Source: Polytrichum commune | Taxonomy: Eukaryota > Streptophyta > Polytrichopsida > Polytrichales > Polytrichaceae | Direction of reading: 5' to 3' | Length of the DNA: 64,000 nt | NCBI GenBank assembly: GCA_950295325.1 | Contig: OX485804.1 | Coordinates: forward strand, 68,550,033 to 68,614,032 | Shown: one piece after another, positions 50,456-60,516 of the stretch | Layout of the letters: every line of letters starts with the position of its first letter | Numbering within the stretch: position 1 is the first letter of the stretch | Position numbers and translations under genes: made by a program | The notes under the pieces: generated by a model | Seen by the model: the letters and a program-made list of their open reading frames with translations, nothing else | The model's database searches: none | Told to the model about the DNA's origin: nothing

Positions 50456-51435
50456 TCATTTGAGTCCACCCCCCTTCACCCTTGAGGAGCAACCATGGAG
50501 AGCGTGCCTCACATGAGTGAAGAGGTTGGTTTTATAACCCCAATGTGCATCCACTTTCCCACGGGTGCACCCGTGACAACACTCTGGCCGTACCCCTCCT
50601 GTACGGCCAGTCTGCCACGGGTGTTCACCCGTGGGAGACTCTGGCACCCGGTTTGGGGCCCCCACGGGTGTTCACCCGTGGGAGACTCTGGTACCGGGTT
50701 TGGGGCCCCCACGGGTGTTCACCCGTGGGAGCTTATGGTTTTTATTTCGGTTATCCTAGCATATGTCAGAATAGAAGTTATCCATATGCTCATGTGTGTG
50801 ACAAACTTTCTAGTAGTAGATGTCAGCATGGTAGCCTCCCACGGGTGAACACCCGTGGGAGAATCCGGCACCAGCATGGAAGCCCCCACGGGTGTTCACC
50901 CGTGGCAGTTCATGATTTGTATTTTAGTTCTCCCTACATATGTGTGGTTATAAGATAGGCATGTATCATGTGTGTGACATACTCAATAGTTGTATATGCA
51001 ATTATGCTTATTTGTAAATTTCCTGCTGAGTATGTGAAATATGTTGTCAATGGGTAATTGGTACATATTATTACGAGTTGGGAGTTTCGTGATGCATTAT
51101 GATAAATGATGACGATGATATTCGTTAAACTGGAATGTTGACACTATCCTGAATGGCAACTATTTCGCTAGCACTTGGGCCAGCAGATGTGACACCTACA
51201 TGCATAGTAATAATTGTACACAAGTAAGTGTTAGGGGTGATAGTTTTGGTGTTTGGGCTTTGTGGAAACTGGTAATAAGGGTCATTCTCCCAATGGGGAT
51301 ATGATAAGTAACACATACTTCACTTGAGTTGTGTGAAGTGAGGTGTAAAGCTCACCCCTATATGAATGTAAATATTCTCTTGAGATGTCAATGTTGTCCC
51401 CCACGGGTGAACACCCGTGAGCTTCTGGTCAATGT

Positions 51436-54415
51436 GTGTTGACATACTTTGATATCGATGTTCAGATTCCACATTACATTGGACTGTCGAGGACGGACTT
51501 GAAGGGGAAGGCCGTTGTGCTCTTTGATGATGAGGGCCATGCTTTGTGTGATGGATTGATTTGCAACACAAATCCGTTGGATTGTGTTGACAATAGCATC
51601 CTAGGGGCTGAGGATGTTGGAGTTATTATCTTGAACCCAACTGACAATGTTATTTCGCAAGATTGGGAGAATACGCTGCACCGATGGCCACTTTCACTCA
51701 CCAAATTTGAAGGACATACATTAGCGGAAATATTGTTGGTCCATCATAATGCGACCCGCGAAGTTCAAAGTCATCGGCGCTTGCTTGGAAAACGCCAATA
51801 CAACACTGTGAGGATGTGTGCACCTCGGCCACCTGGGAAGAAAATTTGGGGAGCCACTGAGGAGCATGCGCGGATGTTATCAGCGGTGGATTGTTGTTCC
51901 GAGCATTGTTGCCAGGTATTCCCAAGGCCTTTGTTGATGAGTATTCGGGAACACTACTTCGCATTGCCATTCAATGCTCGGAAGCTCATAGCCCTGTCGG
52001 TGTTCCAATCGATCCAGAAACATGAGCACAACGGACGTGAAATGGTGCAGTTGGAAGGGAGAACAATATGCACTCGAGCATGGATGAACATCTATATGAT
52101 ATCAAGGGCACAATATAATAGGAACAAGGCTGAAAGCTTGATGGGGGTTAGATCTCGAGATCATGGAAATACAGGAACTAGAAAACCACGGGCGAATACA
52201 GTGCAAGCACGAGCCACCCTTGGAGTATTGGTTGAGGGTAGGGCGGACGCCATGCCCCATATGACTCGGACTCTTCCAACTGGTGAGAAGATAGGGACGG
52301 AGATGCTCCCTGTGGGAACAACGTGGTGCAACCTATTGCAGGAAGTGAACAACTTGGACGGAGACCTAGGGTACACGCCTATCTCCACGTCCACCTTCAG
52401 CCGCCTACATCGACAACATTTCAAGCAGTATGTTATAAAGAGCCCCGGCGACAACTTCTCGCGTTGTGGAACTTGTGCAGCATTCAAGGATTTGTTGCGA
52501 ATACACACAAAGAACACAACTGGTCACTTGGCCATCTCGAATGCTAGCCTTCGTCATCTAACATTGCAGGAGGCTCATAGAAACAGTTACTATAAAGATA
52601 GGATTTTGTCAAAGTATGCTCCCAATGAGGTGCTTTGTATAATCCATGACAAAATGGATTATGGGAAAACGGCTCTTCCCGTCTTCGCGCACAAAAACAA
52701 ACGTGTTGACAAATACGAGCGATTCCCCATATCCATTGCGGGGATGATTGCACATGGTCACTCAGATGTGAATTATGCGCATTATGTCCTTGATATGTAC
52801 CCATCCGATGCCAACTTCACTATCACCTCGATGATGAAGTTGCTTTGTCAACTTGAGGTACAACCTGTTTGCTCTAGTAGACACATTCCGATTTCGTCCA
52901 TAGGTGATCCTTTACACGACGCATTGGTGGTTGGTGTAGAGAAGTGTTCAGGAGTACTTCCCTTGCCACCGCCCGCAAGTATTCCTCCTACAGGTTTGCC
53001 ACCCCTCCTCCTTGTTCAAATGGACAATTGTGCGAAGGACAACAAATCAAAATACAACATGTTGTTTTGGTCAGCTCTGACTGCAAAGGGAATTTTTCGG
53101 GAAGTCAGGGTGTCTTTCCTTATTGTTGGACATACGCATGAGGATGTGGATGCAATGTTTGGGAGGTTTGGACAAAGGCTGAAGATTGAGGATTGCCATA
53201 CACTCCCAGACCTCATGGCATCGTTCATGGCTGCTGGGGAACCCACTATTGTCCCGTCCTTAATCCACGAGGTTGCAGATTTCAAGGAATGGGTGAAGGG
53301 ATACTACAATGAGTATGGTCAAGATCGACTTATTGGGCATTCCAAGGCGCACCAATTCCGTTTTTATGTAGATCCTCAAGGAGTGCCATTGATGCAGTAC
53401 AAAGTGTATTGTACAGATCCAAGTTGGGTGCCTGATGGAGGAATTGCTCTTTGGAAGGTGGACCCTATCACAAAGAAGACCATGGTCCCAACAGGTTAGT
53501 GGGTCCCTTGTTTGTATTGCTTTGGAAGTGCACTAGAAAATACATGGTGTGAAGTATGTGGCCCACGGGTGATCACCCGTGGGCAGTTAGTCCGTGGTAT
53601 TGCTCCGAGCTCATTGTATGTTTGTTTTTGTAGGGTGCCCCCGTCCCGTTCCAAAAAGGGAGATGAAAGATTCCGTGAACATAAAGCTTGGGGTGCAAGG
53701 TTTTATTAAGTATTGGAAGGATACGGCAGATCAAGATAGTTCGGGTCAATATATGGAGTCCATTGCACCAACAATTTTATATTGGGAGAATGTGCTTGCG
53801 GCTATGGATCAACCTTTACTCCCAACTCCATCTGAACGTAGCGAGCCATTCTGGCCAGCTACACGGTTCTCCATTGCACCAACCCTCCATGTGGATAATG
53901 TGCATCTACTTGAGGAAAACATCACTGATTATGCTTACGTGGGGCCAGCTAGTTCTCGACCTGTTGAGACCTTCCGTCCCGGCGCACATATCAGGATTGG
54001 CCATTATGTGTTACTACGTCCTAGTGAGGATTGTCCTAATCCAGTGTGGATGGGACGAGTGATTTCTGAGCCGAATTTGGCACATATCGGTCCTAATCCT
54101 CGTTCCATTGAGATTGTCTATTATGTACCGGTCCTTGGCCAAAGGAACAAGAAGACCTTAGACGAACGTTATGAGGAATGGGACACGGCAAAATCTTTTC
54201 GATGGACGAGGCTCAAGGACTATGCACCACAACATCAATCCCTAGATTGTGTTGTGGCATCATGGGCAAGACAAAGGAATGCGTCCGATGACAATGTTCT
54301 CATCCCAGCTCGGCAAATTCTTTTCGCAAAGGATAATTTAGATCGATGCACTAGAGGTGAGAAAATGACTGATGGAGATACTTTCGAGGATGGGGTACCA
54401 ACAGAAGACCTCTAG
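51436..54415 (+). CDS. Putative DDE transposase, DUF7869-like
   Basis: Exon A 51436-53494 and exon B 53634-54415 join through ACAG|GTTAGT...TTTTTGTAG|GG with phase preserved, giving at least 946 residues. The listed start is only where the open frame begins after a stop; no early ATG exists, so at least one 5' exon is missing, possibly near 50493. The core reads IIHDKMDYGKTALP (Asp ~405/408), LLLVQMDNCAKDNKSKY (Asp ~530) and VGHTHEDVDAMFGRF (Asp ~570), spaced like an RNase H-fold DDE/DDD catalytic triad. The last two resemble the eukaryotic DUF7869 family from memory, not from a search. The C-terminal ~200 residues (GHYVLLRPSEDCPNPVWMGR onward) look like a BAH- or Tudor-like chromatin module. 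It is the only transposase candidate in the giant element and points toward the right terminus. Confidence 0.7.
53495..53633 (+). other. Transposase intron carrying a family A palindrome
   Basis: 139-bp intron. The 22-bp palindrome at 53562-53583 (centre AT, hence fully self-complementary) occupies its middle. Confidence 0.75.
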
Positions 54416-54874
54416 ATTAAAGTTGCCTTGCTCATTCCTGGGTATCTACGGGTGGACTCTCATGGGTGGGCTAGATGGTTGACACCATCTAGCATGTTTG
54501 GAGCTCAATTTTAATTTTGTGAGCATTAATTAGAGAGCCGTAGACATTGACATTTGTCCCACGGATGTTCAAACTACCACTTTTAAAGGCATCTTTTTTT
54601 GTGAATTTTCATGTGCATTGTCATATTAGCCAACATGTTTAATATGTGGGAGTCGTCCAATGTCGTCCAATGTTTAATAGTCCACGGGTGTTCACCCATG
54701 GAGTGTAGGCACAATCCTTTTGTCTTCCTTGATGGGATCCTCCATATTACAATTGATTGTTTGCCCGGTTTCATTGGAACACTTGGTTTGTGGAGGCTAA
54801 AACCTCTACGGGTATTCTCTCGTACAAAAAAATCAATCATTGCGTTCCCATCACGTTCCCCACATTAAAATGAG
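54416..54874. other. Subterminal region of giant element, right
   Basis: No gene. Contains degraded family A palindromes and GGGAACG-like motifs leading into the right terminal repeat. Confidence 0.5.
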
Positions 54875-54909
54875 CGGACCATTTGTCTCATTTTAGTTAA
54901 TATCCCCAT
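54875..54909 (-). repeat. Right terminal inverted repeat of giant element
   Basis: Reverse complement begins ATGGGGATATTAACTAAAAT then GAG, identical for 23 bp to the left terminus. Confidence 0.85.
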
Positions 54910-54913
54910 CCTA
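54910..54913. repeat. Target-site duplication of giant element, right (CCTA)
   Basis: Second CCTA. It lies within exon 8 of the interrupted gene. Confidence 0.8.
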
Positions 54914-56099
54914 ACATCATCCCTGACAATTTTAAACTCCGGAAGAAATAATAGCAATGGAGCATCATCTGTGAGAAAACCATCTGCAAACTCAAACAAA
55001 GCCTCTATGTCTTTTGAATTGTGTGCATTCCAAGTGGGAATTAAATCTGGAGGAGAAGACACATTCGGAACATGTAGACCCTCTGGCAAATCTGCAATGA
55101 TAAGATCAAATCCACCAAATTTACAAATTTTGGACGAAACACAAGTCTTGCGAGTATGGCCAACCTATAAATCAAAATGAAATACATTAGAATTCCATAA
55201 AGAAGAAAGAATTATTTTCAAACACAAAAATTGCAAAAAAATAAGAAATTAAATAATGTTGTTCAAGCTTACTAACCTTTTTGACAAATTCAAACGCAAA
55301 CATCAACATTGGATTGTCGATTGCACCATTCTTCAACATATTGGAGATAGACTCGTTCTTCACAAACGTAGAAACCTTGTGTATATTGGATCCATCAGAA
55401 GCTTCAACAACCACATGTTGAGATTGAAAGACAGAATTTGAAGGTGTTGAAGCAATGACAACTTGGGGTGGACTAAGAGTTAATGCAATATCATCAAGGT
55501 GCAAATCAACATTGCGTGTACTGGTTTGTGGTATTGATGCAGATGGTGGCAGTGACGGCGACGGTACAAAAACTTTCGCAGGTACAGAAGGATTCGGTGT
55601 AATATGCGCTTTCCGTTTACGCTTACCTCCTCTCCCAACATGTTGTTGCTCTTCATGAGGCTCTTCCTCCATTGGTTGTGATGGCTCCATTGACAACCTA
55701 AGAGTTTTTTCTTCGGCGGAATAGAAATTTGTTGGACATTCAATAAACCATGGACAGTGAACCAATAAATCATGAGTCCACAATGTTAATTGAAAGGCCG
55801 AAAATATGCATTGGTCACTTAACCTATCAGCCCATGAGTTCAAGAATGAAGGCAATGCTTGCAATAGAATTGCTTTCCGGGATTCAAGCTCCCTTTTGAG
55901 GTACCTACACAAATTCAATAAGCAAATTCAGATCGATATCACCAATAGAAATAAAATTTATTACTTCAAAATAATCAAGTGTAGCAAAATACCTATATAT
56001 CACACGTTTCACTGCCAATTCGGCCTCTTGATTCTTCATCAATATTGTAGATTTTACAAATGATGGTGAACCACGTAAAATTAGAGTATATGCTTTGTT

Positions 56100-56102
56100 T
56101 CA
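56100..56102 (-). other. In-frame TGA within exon 6
   Basis: Both sides stay open in the same frame (..YIEKWRCLL, stop, NKAYTLILRGSPSF..). Splicing around it would need unsupported sites. A C-to-T change at a CpG would explain it. Confidence 0.75.
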
Positions 56103-57784
56103 GAGAAGACAACGCCATTTCTCAATGTAATCTCCAATTTGGAGGACGTTGTCCCAAACCACATCACCCAATTGTGGTAGAATGCTATGAAATTCAATGA
56201 TGGCACCCTCCTCCAACTAAAAATTAAGATCCACACATAAAGCGTTATTGTCAAATAATTATCTTAATAAATATAAACGCTATATAAAAATTATGATGTT
56301 TTTTAAAACATAAATGCATTTACAATTATAAGTCATAATATTACCTGAGCCCAAAATGATGCTTTCACCAACCACAAATCAAGGTCATTATCTATAAAAT
56401 TGGGAGGCAAAAAACGCAAAGCCTCGCGTGTCATCGGAGAAGAATTCCACCACTTCAACCATTTCACTTTATACTTGCCATCTACCGGAGTTGTTGCAAT
56501 TTTTTGCAATTTCTCCAAGGTCATTTCTAGTTTAGGATTAGAACTCCAATGCCCATTTACCTGAAAATAATGAATATTCTGTTAAATACTAAGTACAATC
56601 TAACAAAACATAGTACATAAAACAAATGAATAATGTAAAGACTTACCTCTTTCACAAAATCAATGCCATTTGCGGGATCCGCAACTGCAAGTAGTTTATT
56701 AAACTTCTTTGACCTATAAGCCCTCACTGTTTTCCTCACCGCATTTGCTATAGCTTGCAATTCAAGCCTAGGAGATCTTTGGGCCAATGGAGTATTGTCC
56801 CTATACTCACGACATGCCTCTTCTAATGCTGCCACAACATTACGCTGAAAACAACATGTTTAAAAATTTAGTATAAAAGAATAATACAACTTAATGTAAG
56901 AACATGAAATTGATGTAGACATTGAGATGTTAGAGATTCACCTTGTAGATGAAAGCTGCAAAAATATCTGCAGTAAGAGGATACCATGTAGTCAATGGAC
57001 GTTTCTTTTCGCACTTAGCATAATCCTCAGGGGACAAAAGATTTTTAAATTCTTGTAGCTTCAAAGACCCAAAGCTCCGAATGCGATGGATTTTATGAAC
57101 CAAATTGGTCTTCACGTGATCATTCTCCGTGGATCTCTCACTCTACAAAATAAAATTGTAAATATAAGATTCAATTCGACAAAAACAAAATTGCATTTGA
57201 TCCAAAAAAAATATCAAATTAATGGATTTTAGGCCTTACCTATTGACGTCATTCATGGCATCCAAGAGAACACCAGTGGCATCCATCGCATTAAGGCATA
57301 TACAATCCACACTATAATGCCATTCCGCCTCATTAGCATGAACTTTATCTATGTGCCGTCTCCATGCTGTAACTCGGTGGTTACCCTCCCATACCCAAAA
57401 CATTTTACCTTTAAAAACCTTCAAATCCTCATCTCGGGAAAGTGACTGCTCAAAAACATCGTTCAGTTGCTGCCATATCGGATCCCAAGAACTCAACTTG
57501 TCCTCTGTTACAGATAAACTCTCCCCACGATCGTTGACGATAGAAACATATAAGACACGATCACCTTCTCTATATCCATTGAGAAATTCATTCTCCAACA
57601 ACTGAACATCAAATTCTAGAATTGGCCTAACCAAAGGCAATGGCTCCAAGCGGCATATAGGAATGGATAAACGAGATTTAGAAAGAGGTCGAATTCGCAA
57701 GCCATTGATGATGGAGTTGAAATCTGTTTTCTCCAACTTCTTTTTTGATGCTTCTACAATGTCGGTGTCCGCCAATATGTTATC

Positions 57785-59160
57785 CTACATATGAACAACA
57801 AAATCAAAACTTAAAATAAGTGAAAAAATCATCTATTCTACTTTCAAGCAATAGGCAAAAAAAATAAAAATAAAAGCCATAATTGTGATATAGACATGAA
57901 ATTAGTGAAGAACAAATTTCAATACTTCAAAGAAAGTTGTGGAATAGGGGTTTCGGTACCGAAACCCCTATCCACAACTTTCTTTCAAGAATAAACATAG
58001 GGAAAAATCAGGACATTCGATATGGCCTCAACATGAAATTATTGAAGGAAAAATATATTGTTTGAAAGAAAAGTTGTGGAATAAGGGTTTCGGTACCGAA
58101 ACCCTTATTCCAAGATTTAGTTTGAAGAAACAAATATGAAAGATAAAGAGGGCAACGACTATAGTATGTCATGAAATTGATGAAGAAAAATTTGATTTTT
58201 AAATGGAAGTTGTAGAATATGGGTTTCGGTACCGAAACCCCTATTGCAGAACTTTCTTTCAAAGAACAAATATAGGGGAAAATAAGGACATTGGATATGG
58301 CATCAATGTAAAATTATTGAATAAAAAAAATATTGTTTGAAAAAAAAGTTGTGAAATAAGGGTTTCGGTACTGAAACCCTTATTCCAGGACTTACTTTGA
58401 AGAAACAAGTATAAAAGATAAGGAGGGTAGCGGCAACAATATGAACATGAATTTGATGAAAAAACAATTGATTTTTGGGAAGTAGTGGAATAGGGGTTTC
58501 GGTATTTCGGTACCGAAACCCCTATTCCAGAACATTCTTTCAAAAAACATGCATAGAAGGAAATCAGAACAACGGCCAAACATCAACACGAAACAGACCA
58601 GGAAGAGGTAGTTTTTTGAAAGGAAGTAGTGGAAGAGGGGTTTCGGTACCGAAACCCCTATTCCAGAACATTATTTCAAAAAACATTCATAGAAGAAAAT
58701 CAGAACAGCGGCCAAACATCAACACGAAACAGACAAGGAAGAGGTAGTTTTTTGAAAGGAAGTAGTGGAAGAGGGGTTTCGGTACCGAAACCCCTATTCC
58801 AGAACATTATTTCAAAAAACATGCATAGAAGGAAATCAGAACAGCGGCCAAACATCAACACGAAACAGACAAGGAAGAGGTAGTTTTTTGAAAGGAAGTA
58901 GTGGAAGAGGGGTTTCGGTACCGAAACCCCTATTCCACTACTTCCTTTCAAAAAAACAAGGGTAGAAAAAATGAGGACAGCGGCTAAGGAGTGAACATAA
59001 AATATGTTCATTTTTGTAAATGCTTTGAGAGAAATGTTTGGAATGGGGGTTTCGGTACCGAAACCCCTATTCCAAACATTTCTCTCAAAGCATTTACAAA
59101 AATGATTATGACCACTGATATTTGAAAAATGCTTACAGATAGAATGAAAAAGAGACGTAC
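57785..59160 (-). other. Intron 1 of the interrupted gene
   Basis: 1,376-bp intron, GTACGT donor and TGTAG acceptor, phase 0 on both sides. It is almost entirely the family B palindrome array. Confidence 0.75.
57930..59105. repeat. Palindrome family B, nine copies at 136-bp period
   Basis: GGTACC centres at 57956, 58092, 58228, 58367 (GGTACT), 58509, 58645, 58781, 58917 and 59054; spacing is 136 bp with small deviations. The core GGGTTTCGGTACCGAAACCC is perfectly palindromic. Flanking arms extend pairing in some copies: about 27 bp in the first, about 36 bp in the eighth and about 47 bp in the ninth. In others the two arms are of different types, as if halves had recombined. Short antisense and sense ORFs across it are repeat by-products. 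Confidence 0.95.
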
Positions 59161-59860
59161 ATGTTGTTCTGGAGACGGGTTTGATGAAGGGGTTGCTAAC
59201 TCGACGTCCATGCCTACCGTCGCTTCATTATCGCTATCGGACATTGTGTACACAGTAGCGGATGTGGGTGGTTTGTTCGCTGGTTGATGAAGGAGCTCGT
59301 TGGTCGAAGCAACCGCGTTTGCCATGGTTCCTCCGACTGGTTTCTTCATTGGCGCTCCACTTGGAGCGTTTGCCTCCCTCTGCACTCCGTCTAAACCCTA
59401 AACCCAACCCTTACGAAATGACATTCTTTCGTCATGGCCGTTCCAAAACGTCCATTTTTCCTAAAGCGTCTGGCCAAAATTATCCCTATTTTTAGATTTT
59501 TTTCTTCGCCCCATGTTCCCCCCGGGGAGTGGATCGAATCGGAAGAAAAATCTCCCATGTGAGTGAATTAGAGTGGAAAAAATTCCTTGTACATAGTTGT
59601 TTCAAAATGGAGAAAAAATTCTTTATGATTTTTTAGGTTTAGGTTTTCATGTTGCCTTATCACATTGTTTTGAACGTGGTAGCCACTAATCTGCATACAA
59701 TGTTTTTTATTGACAACAATATCGTTTTATGTGTTTTTTTTTGTTTTCAAATCACTTACAATCAGATTTTGCGTAAGAAATACAATTTCTATGTTTGGTA
59801 TTTTACAACTTCAAGAGGTGATATCAATTGGAAAATTGCCTTATCTATAGATAACAACCA

Positions 59861-60148
59861 TCAAATACTCACCGGTGCATTGTAAATGGAAGTGCATTCT
59901 CCTTCTTGGTCTGCGTCAAACATATCGTTGGTAGTGTTGCTCACTCGTTTGTCATCATCATTTCCAAAAATGAGGGGTTGTTCGCTATCTTGCGTCTCGA
60001 TTTCAACATTCTCATTCTCTTTTATTGCAGGAAATTCTAGTACGCATGCGGTGTCTTCGATGTCACATAAAGTGATCCTACATATTTGTCGTTCCATTTT
60101 GGCCCTATGTAATTGTTTCTTGCTAGAAAACTTCAAACCCTTCTTCAT
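59861..60148 (-). CDS. Small acidic ORF, unknown
   Basis: 95-codon minus-strand frame. A basic start (KKGLKFSSKKQLHRAKM) is followed by an acidic, polar stretch (ENVEIETQDSEQPLIFGNDD). The composition is protein-like and the frame could be an exon, ending with a donor-like CACCGGTGAG near 59870. No family recognised. It lies 0.5 kb upstream of the interrupted gene on the same strand. Confidence 0.3.
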   Translation of the reverse strand: MKKGLKFSSKKQLHRAKMERQICRITLCDIEDTACVLEFPAIKENENVEIETQDSEQPLIFGNDDDKRVSNTTNDMFDADQEGECTSIYNAPVSI

Positions 60149-60516
60149 TCTTCCTTCTTTTCTTCTTTCCCAAAGTCGTGCACCCTTCTTTTTGCATGGC
60201 TAAGTCTTCTTTTGTGCACACTTCGTCTTGTTTACAAAGAATGTTATGATGAAATTATAATCCACACCCACTAGTAGATTGGGTTCTGTATGATTAGGTT
60301 TTGAAATGAGATATTTGTTAGGGTTTGTTTTAGGGTTCTATGTTTGGTCTATAAATATTTTTTTGGCTGTTATTATGTGATGTCTATCTATGTATTATTA
60401 GACGTTATGATGTCATGTATTTCAATTTCATTCAATATTTTATTATACACCATTCAATATAAAGAGCCCGTTACGTTCAATACTATTGTATAGTGCATCT
60501 ATTGCATTCCATCTCT

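Larger units (their letters stand above)
50558..54701. repeat. Palindrome family A, right cluster (~9 copies)
   Basis: Copies at 50558 (centre bases deleted), 50614, 50661, 50708, 50838, 50885, 51400, 53562 and 54682 (degraded). Three of them (50614, 50661, 50708) are exactly 47 bp apart, with a repeated GAGACTCTGG..CCGGTTTGGGGCC spacer, so they spread locally by tandem duplication. The 53562 copy has centre AT and lies in the transposase intron. More degraded matches occur near 54449, 54557 and 54810, up to the right end. Confidence 0.95.
29942..54909. mobile_element. Giant ~25-kb terminal-inverted-repeat transposon
   Basis: The left end (plus strand) and right end (minus strand) both read ATGGGGATATTAACTAAAAT followed by GAG; the next ~10 bases match at most positions, and both ends carry GGGAACGTG subterminal motifs. 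A CCTA duplication flanks it. The flanks are two halves of one exon that rejoin in frame. Cargo: a DDE-like putative transposase, a ParB-like/methyltransferase-like/phosphatase gene, a small unknown gene, and about 22 palindromes with CCCACGGGTG arms found nowhere else in the window. About 11 kb of the middle (39-50 kb) is repeat-rich with older elements, G runs and telomere-like tracts. I know of no described plant element of this make-up. The main alternative is that the flanking match reflects an assembly artefact. Confidence 0.85.
54910..59349 (-). pseudogene. Interrupted ParB/methyltransferase gene, 5' part
   Basis: Exons (minus): 59349-59161, 57784-57240, 57140-56942, 56844-56647, 56560-56345, 56216-55993, 55904-55277, 55164-54910 (cut). 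Every GT-AG junction keeps phase, and the joined gene with its 3' part is about 1,070 codons. The start is the ATG of MKKPVGG. Exon 2 has a ParB-like domain ending in KMFWVWEGNHRVTAWRR (compare VVNGQHTLAACL in the transposon gene). Exon 7 is basic then Ser/Pro-rich. Exon 8 has a motif IV-like segment (FGGFDLIIADLPEG; the usual DPPY is DLPE). Motif IV before motifs X and I is the beta-class order of amino-methyltransferases, known in phage and bacterial ParB-methylase fusions. Defects: an in-frame TGA at 56102-56100 in exon 6 (CTC TGA AAC, consistent with CGA to TGA) and the insertion itself. Confidence 0.8.

Noticed and set aside
50495-50958. Overlapping ORFs with repeated TGVHPWE / RVFTRGR peptides
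   Set aside because: These are translations of palindrome A in different frames; only the first few codons (MESVPHMSEE) could be a real 5' exon, without splice support.
30176-54701. Palindrome A copies as ordinary MITEs
   Set aside because: At 22 bp they are too short, and I found no target duplications around them; their confinement to one element argues for another role.
57930-59105. Possible CRISPR-like array (regular palindromic repeats)
   Set aside because: The locus is an intron of a eukaryotic multi-exon gene, the spacers are themselves repeated, and no cas-like gene is present.
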